Source of the DNA: Omphalotus guepiniiformis
Taxonomy: Eukaryota; Basidiomycota; Agaricomycetes; Agaricales; Omphalotaceae
DNA: 64,000 nt
Reading direction: 5' to 3'
Assembly (NCBI GenBank): GCA_028554645.1
Contig: JAQOOI010000022.1
Span: 2,170,001-2,234,000 of the forward strand
Within the stretch, counting starts at the first letter, position 1, and every line of letters starts with the position of its first letter. Below, piece after piece: positions 1 through 11,570 of the stretch. Under the pieces are notes generated by a model. That model searched no databases. It was given only the letters and a program-made list of their open reading frames with translations, and was not told the origin of the DNA. A program made the translations under genes and the position numbers.

Positions 1-168
1 GACGAGTTAAGAGAGCGTATCGAGAGTGTCGGACGACATTTCAAAACGAGCGTGCTCGGATACGCAGAAGGGGCAAAATTAGCGGGACCATTGGCGACAG
101 AGGTAGAATTTTTATCTCACAAAGACTCTGAGAAGAAAGGGAAAACTGCAAAGAAGATCATAGTTTGA
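1..168 (+). CDS. 3' end of an unidentified gene (5' cut by window edge)
   Basis: The frame is open from the first base and ends in TGA at 166-168, giving a C-terminal piece of about 55 residues. It reads as a hydrophilic, lysine-rich tail ending in a run of basic residues (GKTAKKIIV). I recognise no domain in so short a piece. The rest lies left of the window, so neither function nor true length can be judged. The next gene starts about 200 bp downstream on the same strand. Confidence 0.55.
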   Translation, partial: DELRERIESVGRHFKTSVLGYAEGAKLAGPLATEVEFLSHKDSEKKGKTAKKIIV

Positions 169-364
169 AGTGCTGCTATGTTTTGCTTTTTTGTCAATTA
201 CTATTAGTATTGAATTACTATGATTTTATTTCTTCCCACGTTATGACTTATATATCACGTGGTGTGATGTCAGTGCATAGCGACTGCGCGCACCGCCAAG
301 TTGTGCTACTCGAAAGTATAAGAACATTCAAGACAAAGAGTTCTTCTCTTTCTCTACTACCATC

Positions 365-2107
365 ATGCCAGTTCCAGGATTCTTGTCCTCTTTTGCTGAT
401 AAAGCTCAATCTGCTGTGGCGCAGCATCTGCCTAGCAGCCACAGATCAAGTTCCCCTGATTCCAGTCCTCAACCATCTGCCAATTCTGCAGCGCAAGGTG
501 GGACTGGAGTCGGTCATAGAAACCCCGCTTTCGAAGCGATCCAACATCAGCTGCGTTCTTTGGGTCAGCAGTATGGGTAAGCAGTTCTCTATGTCTATGA
601 GTGTTACGTGACCTTCACGCTTCGTTCTTTGTCCAGATCGACAACACCTGTCCAAAAGATTATCACTACTGAAAAGGGCGTGGTGATCGATTATGAAAGC
701 GTGTCTCGCAATGCGAAGGCTCAAAGCAAAGAACTCTACACTTGGGGTCAATCCGAGGATGAAGATCTTAAAGATGGTACGCTCTGAGCAACTCATTTGC
801 CATTATAAATGACTGATTGGAGTCATCAGTAACGGACAGGCTTGCATATTTGAACTTTGTTCAGGGTTCTTTGGCCAGCTCTTTGGCCACCAAGTTGGAT
901 GCTGCGCGCGCACCTCTGAAAGCTCTTCGAGATGCTGAGACCTCTTTAGCACCTCGGCGCAGCCTTCGTGCCGGATTGCACACACAGCTCGCTAGACTTG
1001 AGCATGAGAATCAGAGGGGTATGGAGAAGAAGATTATTGAATTGAAAGACCAGATCAAGAAAGCCGAGTTGGACGACGAACCCTTGGAAAAAGAGGTCGA
1101 GCTTTTGAAAAGGAAAGGTGTACGTGAAAGTGAACAACTCAAATGGGATGCTATTCGTGAAGTCAGTGTCTTTTGGTTCTTTACAATCGTGATGCGACCT
1201 GATTTCTATCTAGTACGGCGAGAAACTCGTATTACTCTCGCAGGCCGCGCATCCTGTGCTTGAGGTACTGCCAACTCTTCCTCCAACACCTGATAACCCG
1301 TATACAGGTGCTCAAGCTACAGGCGCTGCCCGCGCATCTCTACAGCGAGCACTTGACAATTATAAGACTGGCCATATCAACTTACCATCCCACCCATCTG
1401 GATCTGACCTGAGCCGCTCAGATACCCGCAGCTTTGGCGAAAGTCATGCCAGTGAACTTTCTAGCATGAACTCTTCTGACACCTTACAATCTGGTCATCC
1501 TGATACGTCAGCGAAGGCAGTTGCTCAGAGTACCCCTCCGCCAACCAAGGCAAATGATTCGCCATCTCCTGGAAAGGCTCAATCTCCTCCGATCAACCCT
1601 TCAAACCTCAACCACTCTCCTGCTCCTCTCCCTTCTAGTGGCTCAAATGCATTGTCAACCACGTCGCCCGCTCCTATTGCTTCACCCGATCCAAGTAAAC
1701 CGAGTCCAGCGCTTCCAGCGATCACGCCTACCGTGGCTGAAACCGGGACACCGGTCTCAGCAGGCATCGATGGGCCTGGACCAGCTCAAGGCTCTCTACG
1801 TGACATCAGGTCACCGACTAGCACTGCGGGATCAGGTACAGCGCCCTCAGATGCCTTACCTAAATGGGAAAGTGCAGAGGAAGAGAAGAAACGACTGGCC
1901 TCTCAGTACTCCCAGGCTTCGCAGAGGCCAGCTGATACATCTGCGCCGCAGTATGAAAGTGCAGAAGACGAGAAGAAGAGGAGAGAGAGAGAGGAGAGAG
2001 AGAATGTCTCAAGGGCGCAGTCTCAGAGCGGTGGTTCAGGCAGCAGTGAGCAGCCTCCGAAGCGACCTGGTGATGACGAAGAATTACCACCTTACCAAGA
2101 TATCTAA
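365..2107 (+). CDS. PIL1: Eisosome component Pil1/Lsp1 family (BAR-like) protein
   Basis: Eisosome proteins of this family form curved BAR-like dimers that coat plasma-membrane furrows (MCC/eisosomes). Four exons join in frame: 365-576, 637-776, 830-1161 and 1214-2107, giving 525 aa. Family motifs seen include ELYTWGQSEDEDLKDVTDRL near residue 105, an Arg/Lys-rich helical stretch, and YGEKLVLLSQAAHPVLE at the exon 3/4 junction. The N-terminus (MPVPGFLSSFADKAQ) is amphipathic. The protein is longer than yeast Pil1 (about 340 aa, from memory) because of a C-terminal tail of some 220 residues rich in Ser, Pro and Thr. That tail carries two copies of an acidic/basic motif (WESAEEEKKR and YESAEDEKKR). 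Family assignment is firm; Pil1 versus Lsp1 orthology is not resolved. Confidence 0.9.
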
Positions 2108-2482
2108 AGTTTGGGATCTGATTACAAGTGATATAATAAGGGATGTATAAGTTTTGATTTGAATGAAAGATACCATTATACCTGTTTCATGGGATAGGTG
2201 GTTGAATACGCTATTAGTACTATAGTTAGACATTAAGAATATCTGTAAAGGTAGTAAACTAAGGAGCCATTTATGGCAAGTGAAAGAGGATCTGAAAGGA
2301 AGCATAAGCGCGGTCTTCTTGGTAACGAGAAGATGATTAGGTGCTTTGATACGTCATGCCATTGACAGTGTTCGGGTACCCGTAAGTATTAGCGCCGCCC
2401 ATGTAGAGATTCGGGCAAGACTCTTGTCGTAAATATGCATCACGGAGAGTAAGGAACTGAGCAAACGATCAGGATAGAGTCA
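2108..2482. other. Convergent intergenic spacer
   Basis: These 375 bp lie between the stop codons of the Pil1-type gene and the minus-strand coiled-coil gene, so they should hold both 3' UTRs. I see no open frame, RNA gene or repeat of note. Confidence 0.5.
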
Positions 2483-3363
2483 TTAGAGGCCGTGAGTGGG
2501 GCGTACCCGTTGCTCTTCTGCAAAAATTCTCATATTAAGCTTCTTTGTCGTATTCTCCATGTGGACAAGAAGAGTCTGTAGAGGCGCCGCGGTGGAGTCA
2601 GAAAGGGATCGCCAGTGAAGGATATTCAAGTACTTACCCTGATAGAACGGCTGCTGAGCCCCCGGTAGGTCGACACACGCTCGAGTGGAACCGCTTCGGC
2701 GCCAATGAGACCAAGTTGCTCGTGTAAGTACAGTACATACTGCTCCAAACATTCAAGGTACTGCCGCTTCTTCTCATGTGAGGTTATGGCATCGCTGCAG
2801 ATCGGATTTGTTAGAGATGCGAACAAGACGATGAAGATCATTCCTTACGGTGCAGGAGGAGTTAGGCTTGATCTTTTCACGTCACGTTTAGGTTCACGAC
2901 CTTTGCGAGTGGTATTCGAACTTGCTGGCTCTGGAGCAGAAGCCACTGTGGTAGCGGCAGGCTCTGCACTGAGCTCGGAAAGGAGTTCACTAGGAGTAGG
3001 GAAGGTTGTCTGTGTAGACTCAACCAACTGAACAAAGTCCTCTGGTTGCTCCTGAGGCTGCTGAAGGAAGGAGCGAGAGATGCTGGGGACGGCAAGAGGA
3101 CCAGCAGACTGAGCAGGAGACTCGGAAGAAAAAGAAGGAAAGTTTATGTTTTCAATGTCAGAGAAGAGCAAAGACGACGGGCCGGGGAGAGGAATTGGTG
3201 CATGGAGAGGTAAGCTGGCAGGAAAGCTAATGTTCGGCACATAGGGTTGATAACAAGTGTCCAGATCTTGCCACTGGAGAGAGGAGACAGAATCCTCACG
3301 TCGGTACATGTCTGTGAGACGGGGAAGATAAGATGCTTGGTTCTGGGGTGTGCAAGAGTCCAT
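2483..3363 (-). CDS. Coiled-coil, bZIP-like protein of unknown function (copy A of a divergent pair)
   Basis: Three exons on the minus strand (3363-2849, 2794-2638, 2575-2483) give 254 aa. The first 150 residues are low-complexity and rich in Ser, Pro and Gln, typical of activation or disordered regions. A basic patch (RKGREPKRDVKR) follows, then a helical leucine-patterned segment with SHEKKRQYLECLEQYV, LHEQL and GLSSRSIR. The basic patch followed by a heptad-like helix recalls a transcription factor, but I cannot match a named bZIP or HLH family. Exon 2 is 157 nt. The plus-strand gene at 4095 has the same 157 nt of coding sequence between homologous intron positions and aligns without gaps, so the two are paralogs. 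Nuclear regulator is only an inference. Confidence 0.7.
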
Positions 3364-4094
3364 GAAAGCAAAGAAGGAAAAGGACTGGTTTTATAAGTAA
3401 GTAAGTAAAGGATGCAGATGGAAATAAATGGAAGACGGTGACACGGACTGACTGTCAGTGGAGAAGTCGACGGCGTAATTGGAAGGGACAGCGAAAGACA
3501 GAAGAGGCAATATTGCACATTGCAAACAGCAGAACCACACTGACTTCGGCTGCGAGAGTCAGGGCAGATCCCCGAACAGGCACTCACTCGCAAGTACCCA
3601 CCTGTACCCACTCTCGTAACAAACCAGCTAAATTCAGCTGTCTCATCAGTAATTGACTCCGGAGTAACAGTTACTGAATACCGAAATAAAATAAAATAAA
3701 AACCTTTCGATTCGGGCACTTGTGCAAGGCGGGAGGAAGAGGCTCACCAGCGCTTTCTTCCCACGGTTTCAGCGCAGGAAGCCTATTGCGGATGAGACGA
3801 GAAGAAGCGATCCCCATCAAGTGCGACTTGAAGACTACCCATTTCTCTCAATGAGAACAAGATAGAGTGAGAGAGAAAGACATACCTTGCTATTCCAGGT
3901 TTACTGCATTTGTTGCTCAATCGGACAAGCTAGTCAAGGTGCAAAGCTGCTACACTTGCTGGGCGTTGGCAGTAGTTGACTTCTGTTGAATGCACGTGGA
4001 GTCAAGTATTGGCAGAGCCTTCGTCGTCACAGAAGCTTGGAAGCTTTCACCGTATATAATCCTTATTTCTTCTCCTTTCTCTCTCCCGACTTTC
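3364..4094. promoter_or_regulatory. Shared 5' region between two divergent paralogs
   Basis: The 731 bp between the two start codons must hold both promoters. A TATA-like TATATAA lies at 4053-4059, 36 bp before the plus-strand ATG at 4095. No convincing coding frame is present. Confidence 0.45.
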
Positions 4095-4800
4095 ATGTCT
4101 ACTTCCTCCTCTCAGTCTGACCCTTCTCCTCCAGCGACCCTCGCTATTCCGTTACCTCCTTACCACGCTGCTCTTCTTGCTCCTGCTCCAGATAATCCTC
4201 AGCCTCCTACCAGAGCAAACGTACTTCATCCGTATGCTCGCCTCCATGCAAAGAAAGAGGAGGTCAAGCGTCGCAAGATCTGGAATCATGCACTTGAGAA
4301 ATCTCTCTTCAGTCCCTACGAGTTGTAAGTTGATCAGATTTCATTTCGGACTCTACCTGTCATCTGTTTAGATCTACTCTTGGAGCCCCCAATCGGCGGA
4401 CAATATACATTGCCAGTTTAGAGGCCCACGTTGACCGACTCCATGCTCAGTTGTTGAGGTCTGCTGCCCTGTCCCTCTTCATCTGACATACTTTATGTAT
4501 AATCATACCTCTCAGTGTCGGATTTTGGCCGGTCGCCTTTGATCGTCTAGAACAGTTCAAAGGACTCAACTCCAGGACTGCAAAGGTAGGCTTTGATTAC
4601 CTTCATGTCCTTTCATTAACCGACTGTGGGCGCAGAGTATGGTCTCAGGACTTCAGCACGATGCTTCTCAGGCCAAGCTGAAACTCCTCGAGTTACAAAG
4701 AGCGGTAGGCGAATTTTTCTTCATGCGAAGATTTACTCAACCCCTGGCGCAGAACGAAAACCTTGAAAAAACTCTGATGCAAAGTCCGGGTAGTTACTAG
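4095..4800 (+). CDS. Coiled-coil, bZIP-like protein of unknown function (copy B of a divergent pair)
   Basis: Five exons (4095-4324, 4372-4458, 4516-4585, 4636-4704, 4753-4800) join in frame to 167 aa. The N-terminal 75 residues are Pro/Ser-rich and end in a basic stretch (KKEEVKRRKIWNHALEKSL). NRRTIYIASLEAHVDRLHAQL then starts a coiled coil, followed by FKGLNSRTAK and a second helical segment to the C-terminus. I chose the ATG at 4095 over an in-frame one at 3990 because a TATA box sits between them. Residues after the first intron align ungapped with copy A, and two introns sit at the same codon and phase (2, then 0). This copy has one extra intron inside the conserved block. Confidence 0.7.
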
Positions 4801-5740
4801 TATCTTTCCATCCCGCCGACCTGCAACAGCGTTGAGCGATAGATTAATATTTCCAGCAAAAAATCGACTTACTGTACTTGAAACCCGTAATTGTAAAAGA
4901 AACAGGCAATGCTTTGCACGCGTTCATTCTTCTGCGCCTCCGCCGATTGAGGTAACCATGTCAATAGCCAGTTGCGACTGAGTCTTAAGGTTGCTATCCA
5001 TCAGCGAAACACCATTGCTCGAGGTTCGATTTCCGTACACGAGGACCAATGAGGGAATGCCATTCCTTTGTTCGAGTATACTGTATGGGACGGTCCAAGT
5101 CTCCTTGTGCGTCTGCGACGATCCTAAAACGGAGCTACACTTTCCTCTGGTCGCAATTATACACAATTTAGTTTACCACAATGGAATCTATTCTTCAAAT
5201 CGGCGATAGTAGCAACACCAGAAGGAACCTGCTGCTTCAGGACGAGTAAACAACATAACACTGACAATCATCACGCTCACTCAAGCTGTATGCAGCTTTC
5301 TGCCATCGCAGGAGATTGCCTTAGAAAAGTGCCTTACTACATGCACAGTTTACACGACGTAACAAGAAAATTCATTAGTATACAATTACAAAGACGGATG
5401 CAAAGCACGACTTAATTATGTTCAGCGACCAGTGGCTATCCCTTCCAGGAAGGGCGGCGACGGAGAGTATCTGACAGAAACAATGCTATTCGTTCCATGT
5501 CTAACACGGCTCCATTGAGCCCAAAGATAAAAGGAAATGATGAGGGATTGAATTACAACGACAAGGGAAATGAGAACATCACGAATGTTCAATAAAGGTC
5601 CGAAATTTACGAGTTCGCGGGTCGAGTGTATTGGTGGCACCCGCGCATGCAAGGGAGCGTGTGCTGTTGCTGATAATCGTATTAGAACATGCCGACAAAA
5701 CCGGTGAGATAAAAACATACCCTGGACGCCAGAGCGGACC
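4801..5740. other. Intergenic region without a supported gene
   Basis: About 940 bp lie between two convergent genes. Short open frames occur on both strands, but none has a recognisable domain, and they could not be joined into a longer frame. A B-box-like GGTTCGATTTCC at 5027-5038 does not fold into a tRNA T-arm. Confidence 0.4.
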
Positions 5741-6521
5741 TCAAGGATTATCGTCGTCCGTGGCAGCAAATTTGTGTTTACCTCGACTTGCCACTTCAGT
5801 CATTCCTTTCCCACTTCCCGTTACACCAACTGCGAACAAAAGTCAGTCAAGGAACCCTGAACGATAAGCGTTTGGAACGATACATACCTCTTCCTAATGG
5901 ATTGTCCGGAGTCTTGAAGATACTGGTACCGGCGACACCAGCAATATGAACACCTTTCTTCTCCGACTTTTTAGCAAACTTCTGCCACGTCGCTTGTTTC
6001 TGATTCTGCTCCTTAGCTTTGGCAGCCCTCGTCTCCAGCTTCTTCTCGTTCTTCTTCTTCTTCTTCTCCCTCTCCTCTTCTTCCTGCTTGCTTAATTTCC
6101 GCTTGTTGGACGGAGTAGCGCTGTTGTAGTTCGACGGAAGCGGTTTCAAATCAGACGACTTGGCCTGTTCAGTCGTGTTGTATCCCTTGAACACTATCGT
6201 GTACACACGATTGTCCGCCGAACCACCGACTGTTGTGATACGAGCCGGGTACCAAGCACCATCAGCAGAATATCGTGCTAGACAGTCATCTCCAGCGGAC
6301 CATGTCGCAGCCGGCGTGGATGAAGATATTTTGCGGGACGATTCTACTTTCGAAGAAGAAGCTGCTGCTTCTGCTTGTGCAAGCGCTGTCTGGGTGAGAT
6401 TTATGAGCTCCTGAAGTTCTGAGCGAAGAGAGACGAGTTCGGTATTGTCAGGGTCAGCCTGAAGAGCAAGGTCAACCTGTGAGAGTTGAACTTGGTATGT
6501 TTCAAGATCTGCTCGTTCCAT
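5741..6521 (-). CDS. SPF30: SMN-related splicing factor SPF30 (SMNDC1-like), Tudor domain
   Basis: SPF30 is a spliceosome assembly factor whose Tudor domain binds dimethyl-arginine tails of Sm proteins. Two exons (6521-5888 and 5829-5741) give 240 aa, close to human SMNDC1 (238 aa). An N-terminal helical part (MERADLETYQVQL) is followed by a Tudor domain around residues 75-130, with WSAGDDCLARYSADGAWYPA and the VYTIVFKGYNTTE strand pair. A lysine/glutamate-rich helix and the conserved TSIFKTPDNPLGRV tail follow. The last exon is needed to complete that tail (GVTGSGKGMTE). An ATG 87 nt upstream is in frame, but the residues it adds do not resemble the family start. Confidence 0.9.
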
Positions 6522-6653
6522 ATCCTTTTTTCTTTGCGGGAAGATGAGAATTTGAGAGAACGATATACAAAAGTCTAAATTTGGTAAACTCGCATTACGC
6601 ATAAACAAAGTACAAATACAGCTGCTAGTACATACATACTATATACTATCGAC

Positions 6654-8491
<1,838 letters not shown>

Positions 8492-8588
8492 TTTTCAGAT
8501 TGTTGAATGGAAACAAGTCGCGTAGGAAAATCTTCAACTGCTTGCTCGGCATTTCCCGACAGCGCTCTTCAGTCAAGTACTTACAATA
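8492..8588. promoter_or_regulatory. 97-bp bidirectional promoter, RIO2 / NAA40
   Basis: Only 97 bp separate two divergent start codons, so both core promoters must lie here or within 5' exons. No clear TATA box is visible. Confidence 0.5.
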
Positions 8589-9519
8589 ATGTCTGCTACC
8601 GGTTCATTACCAGTGTGTCTGGCTAACAAGGTCCTTTATTTCATTTCTACCTTCTCCCTGGCGTTGACAATATGACAGGCTTCCACCGCCGAACTAGGAG
8701 TCTCAATTGCCAATCCCCCTGACGCGTTCGAACTCGTTTGCGACCTTCTTCTAATACATGAATGATAACAGATTGACTTTCTCAGATACCAATGCTCATT
8801 TGCTCTACCAAGTGAGTTGTCTATAGACGCTCGTGCGCAAATATGGAATATGTTTGAAAAGAATATGCACGATCTGTATGTATTGTCACTTTACGTGCCG
8901 TCTATACTATTTCCTCACCGTTCTTATTCAGCTATATCGATTCTTCCTTTGGTTGGAATCCTTCGGAAAAACAGCTGGAACTGTTCAACGTCCTGTCACG
9001 ATTTATTCTGCTTCAAGCACAAAATGATTCAAATCAGATAGCTGGGTTTTGTATGTTTCGCTTCGAGCACGAGGATGGAAATGATCTTCTCTACTGGTCA
9101 ATTTCATACATCTTGAAGTCATACCACCTACGCTAATTTGTGCTTCCTAGTTATGAAATTCAGATCGCAGACTCGCACCAGCGAAAGGGCTTGGGCAAAT
9201 ATCTAATCAACCTGCTCTCATCTGTAGGGGTACAGTGGAAGATGCACAAAGTCATGCTAACTGTGTTCAGCGGTACGATTTGGATTGTCTGGTCGTCGAA
9301 TTTTGTCAAGTAACAAAACTTGACATTTTAGCAAATCTAGGGGCCATTGAATTTTACAGACAAATTGGGTGCGACATGATTTCTTTTTGGGATGCACAGC
9401 TCGAGCTAATTCGCCGTGGTAGTTTTGACGTCGATGCTAGTTCGCCAGGCTACGAGGATGACGATGACAACGATGAAGATGATGATATCGACTACCAAAT
9501 CCTATCCAAACCGTGTTAG
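8589..9519 (+). CDS. NAA40: N-alpha-acetyltransferase 40 (NatD), GNAT fold
   Basis: NatD acetylates the N-terminal serine of histones H4 and H2A. Exons join as MSATGSLPVCLANK, then a helical part (PSELSIDARAQIWNMFEKNM) and SSFGWNPSEKQLELF. The GNAT core follows with FRFEHEDGNDLLYCYEIQIA, the acetyl-CoA loop HQRKGLGKYLINLL, and VMLTVFSANLGAIEFYRQIG. These blocks match the NAA40 signatures YEIQ, RKGLGK and KVMLTVF. The C-terminus has an Asp/Glu-rich stretch before DYQILSKPC; the human protein also ends in a YEILS-like motif. The donor GTATGT at 8876 is needed to keep DLYIDSSFGWN in frame. Confidence 0.9.
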
Positions 9520-9832
9520 AAAGAGTCTGGAACTTTCACCATACTTGAACATTTGTAGTGTTCTTAGAGGTCCTCACATGTAGAGATGGAACTATTCATT
9601 CGCTATTAGAATTTCCATGGAGCGATTCCTTGCGATTCCTGTGAGTCAGGCGACTAGGAGTGTGCATTCAGCGAACATTGTATGCGTCTGGAGTGTCTTT
9701 GAATACTATACATTTCTGAAACTGAATACCAAAGACTTTGTGTGGACGTCCGGGGATAGGAGTAAGGTTAGTCTTAAAAAGGAAAGGTTGCCAAATAGTA
9801 TGTCACAGACTCGGTCCAACGTTTTCTGATTC

Positions 9833-10277
9833 ATGCTACCACAATCACCTCTACGCCTTTTACGGGCGGGAGCTCCCCACTTACGAGGTAAACGACTCGC
9901 CTCTCATGGCGCTCCTCAGTTCAACGAACCCTCTGGCTGGCTCTTTGGCGAGAAGGTCGGTTGTAGTCAATGCTGAACGTCTGCTTGTCCTCAATTTCTC
10001 TTTTAGCCACCTCCACCCGGTCAGAAACGTGTAAAGGAGGGCTGGGAGAACATTTGGTACATTGGAATGTTTGGATCAATGGCATTTGCGGCGGTCATGC
10101 TCTACTACAAGCCGGATACAAGGTATGTCCTACACTATTCTGTTTCAGGTTGAAATTGACTCCAGTTCATCTCATAGCGTTCAAACCTGGGCTCTTCAGG
10201 AAGCTAAGGAAAGAATGGAAGCTCGCGGCGAGAAATACAAATACGAGCCCTCTGCCTCATCTGCCCCTTCGTCTTAA
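9833..10277 (+). CDS. NDUFB11: NADH:ubiquinone oxidoreductase subunit NDUFB11/ESSS-like
   Basis: This is an accessory subunit of the membrane arm of mitochondrial complex I. The N-terminus (MLPQSPLRLLRAGAPHLRGK) is basic and lacks acids, as expected of a mitochondrial presequence. FNEPSGWLFGEK and GQKRVKEGWENIWYIGMFGS follow, with a single membrane span (MAFAAVMLYYKPDTS) and a hydrophilic tail. Three exons give a protein of roughly 100 residues, a usual size for this subunit. The assignment rests on the WENIW-plus-one-span architecture and the GWLFGEK block; I could not compare it with a database. Confidence 0.75.
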
Positions 10278-10412
10278 CATGTTCAATGTACACAATTACC
10301 CCTCATCTATAGAATCAAATTCTTTCTCAATTATCGGATCGTCACATTTACGCTAATGGCTCTAAGTAATGGTTTTGTGGCAGAGAAAGAGTTGAATCAT
10401 TCCCTTCGCCAT

Positions 10413-11150
10413 CTAATGTTCATAGCTCGCCTTGTACTCCTCTTCGTTCATGAGTTTCTCAAGCTAGTAGGAATATGCATAATTAATACATGCTAGTGAG
10501 AACCGAGTGACTGGTTTGAACATACCTCGGAGGGGTCGGAGAGTTTGATTTTGCAAAGCCAGCCTACACGGAATACTCAGCGAGACAGTGCAAGTAAAAC
10601 AGCTAATACTTACCTTTATCTTCGGGAGACTTGTTGAGCAACCCAGGCTGGCTATCGAGAAGCTCATTGACTGCTTCCACTGTACCCGAGACAGGTGCAT
10701 ACTGCGTTCACATTAGCAGAATAAAAAACCAGATAGTTGGTAAAGACTCACGATATCAGAAGCTGCTTTTACACTCTCGACTGCTCCAATTTGTTCTACG
10801 AGAGAATCAGTATACTCGGCCGTACACACCACTTCTAGCCAAAAACTCACCTTCCTGGTTTACTTCCGAGCCTACTTTCGGGAGTTCAACAAAAACAACA
10901 TCACCCAGGGCGTCTTGTGCGTGGTCGGTAATAGAAATCACTCCTAAGCCTGTCGAATCATCGAAAACGACGCATTCATGGTCCTTGGTATACCGTTTAG
11001 CTGTAGGCAGGAGGTTAGTGGTGAAACTCGAGGAGAAGTGTAGATAAGTTGAAACGCACTGACGATAGTCCTAAATGATACCCTCGGAGAGACGGATGGC
11101 TGATACCTAGTGGAACGTGTAAAGATGGTACGCCTTAGAGCAGACTGCAT
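10413..11150 (-). CDS. GCV3: Glycine cleavage system H protein, mitochondrial
   Basis: The H protein carries a lipoyl arm that shuttles the aminomethyl group between the P, T and L proteins of the glycine cleavage system. The presequence is Arg/Ser-rich (MQSALRRTIFTRSTRYQPSV). The mature part opens with KRYTKDHECVVFDDSTGLGV, continues with SITDHAQDALGDVVFVELPK, and holds the lipoyl-lysine site ESVKAASDIYAPVSG. GWLCKIKLSDPSELEKLMNEEEY closes the domain. Six exons are needed, including several that interrupt the lipoyl domain. Size and residues are typical of an active H protein. Confidence 0.93.
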
Positions 11151-11570
11151 TGGATTGGCTCAACCACGAGTACGAACACAAGAAAATGAAAGAAATCGAG
11201 CAAGGAAATCGAGCAAAACACGTCGGGCTTCCGCTCCGCTCATCCTCTTATAGAATCGCTTAGCTTATGCGTAAAAGTTACATTCACGGGCGAGTGTAAT
11301 CTCCCTCTCGATTACCTCGGTCTCTTTCTTACCTTGGTCCCTACACAACATTGCAAAAAGGTCTTATGTGCTATATGTATTCAATTCCATATCTATGTAT
11401 ATACAGACACAAAGCCTTTGCGCAGACTTTGGTCACAGTTGCGTGCGGTCAAATTAGCACATTACTCTACTTACTTAGGTGCAAAGCGAGTTGGGTGTAA
11501 ATGCAATGTATATAAAATAACAAGGTGGAATATCCCCAAAGTCGCCTGTCAATTTAAACGACAAGACTTT
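11151..11570. other. Intergenic region
   Basis: The 420 bp upstream of the glycine cleavage H gene and downstream of the EF-Tu gene show no supported frame or RNA gene. They should hold the H-protein promoter and the EF-Tu 3' UTR. Confidence 0.5.

Noticed and set aside
5022..5045. B-box-like GGTTCGATTTCC as part of a tRNA gene
   Set aside because: The flanks do not pair into a T-stem, and no A box or acceptor stem could be found at suitable spacing.
4924..5166. Minus-strand 80-codon frame between the coiled-coil and SPF30 genes
   Set aside because: It has no recognisable motif, no convincing splice partners, and overlaps an equally long frame on the other strand.
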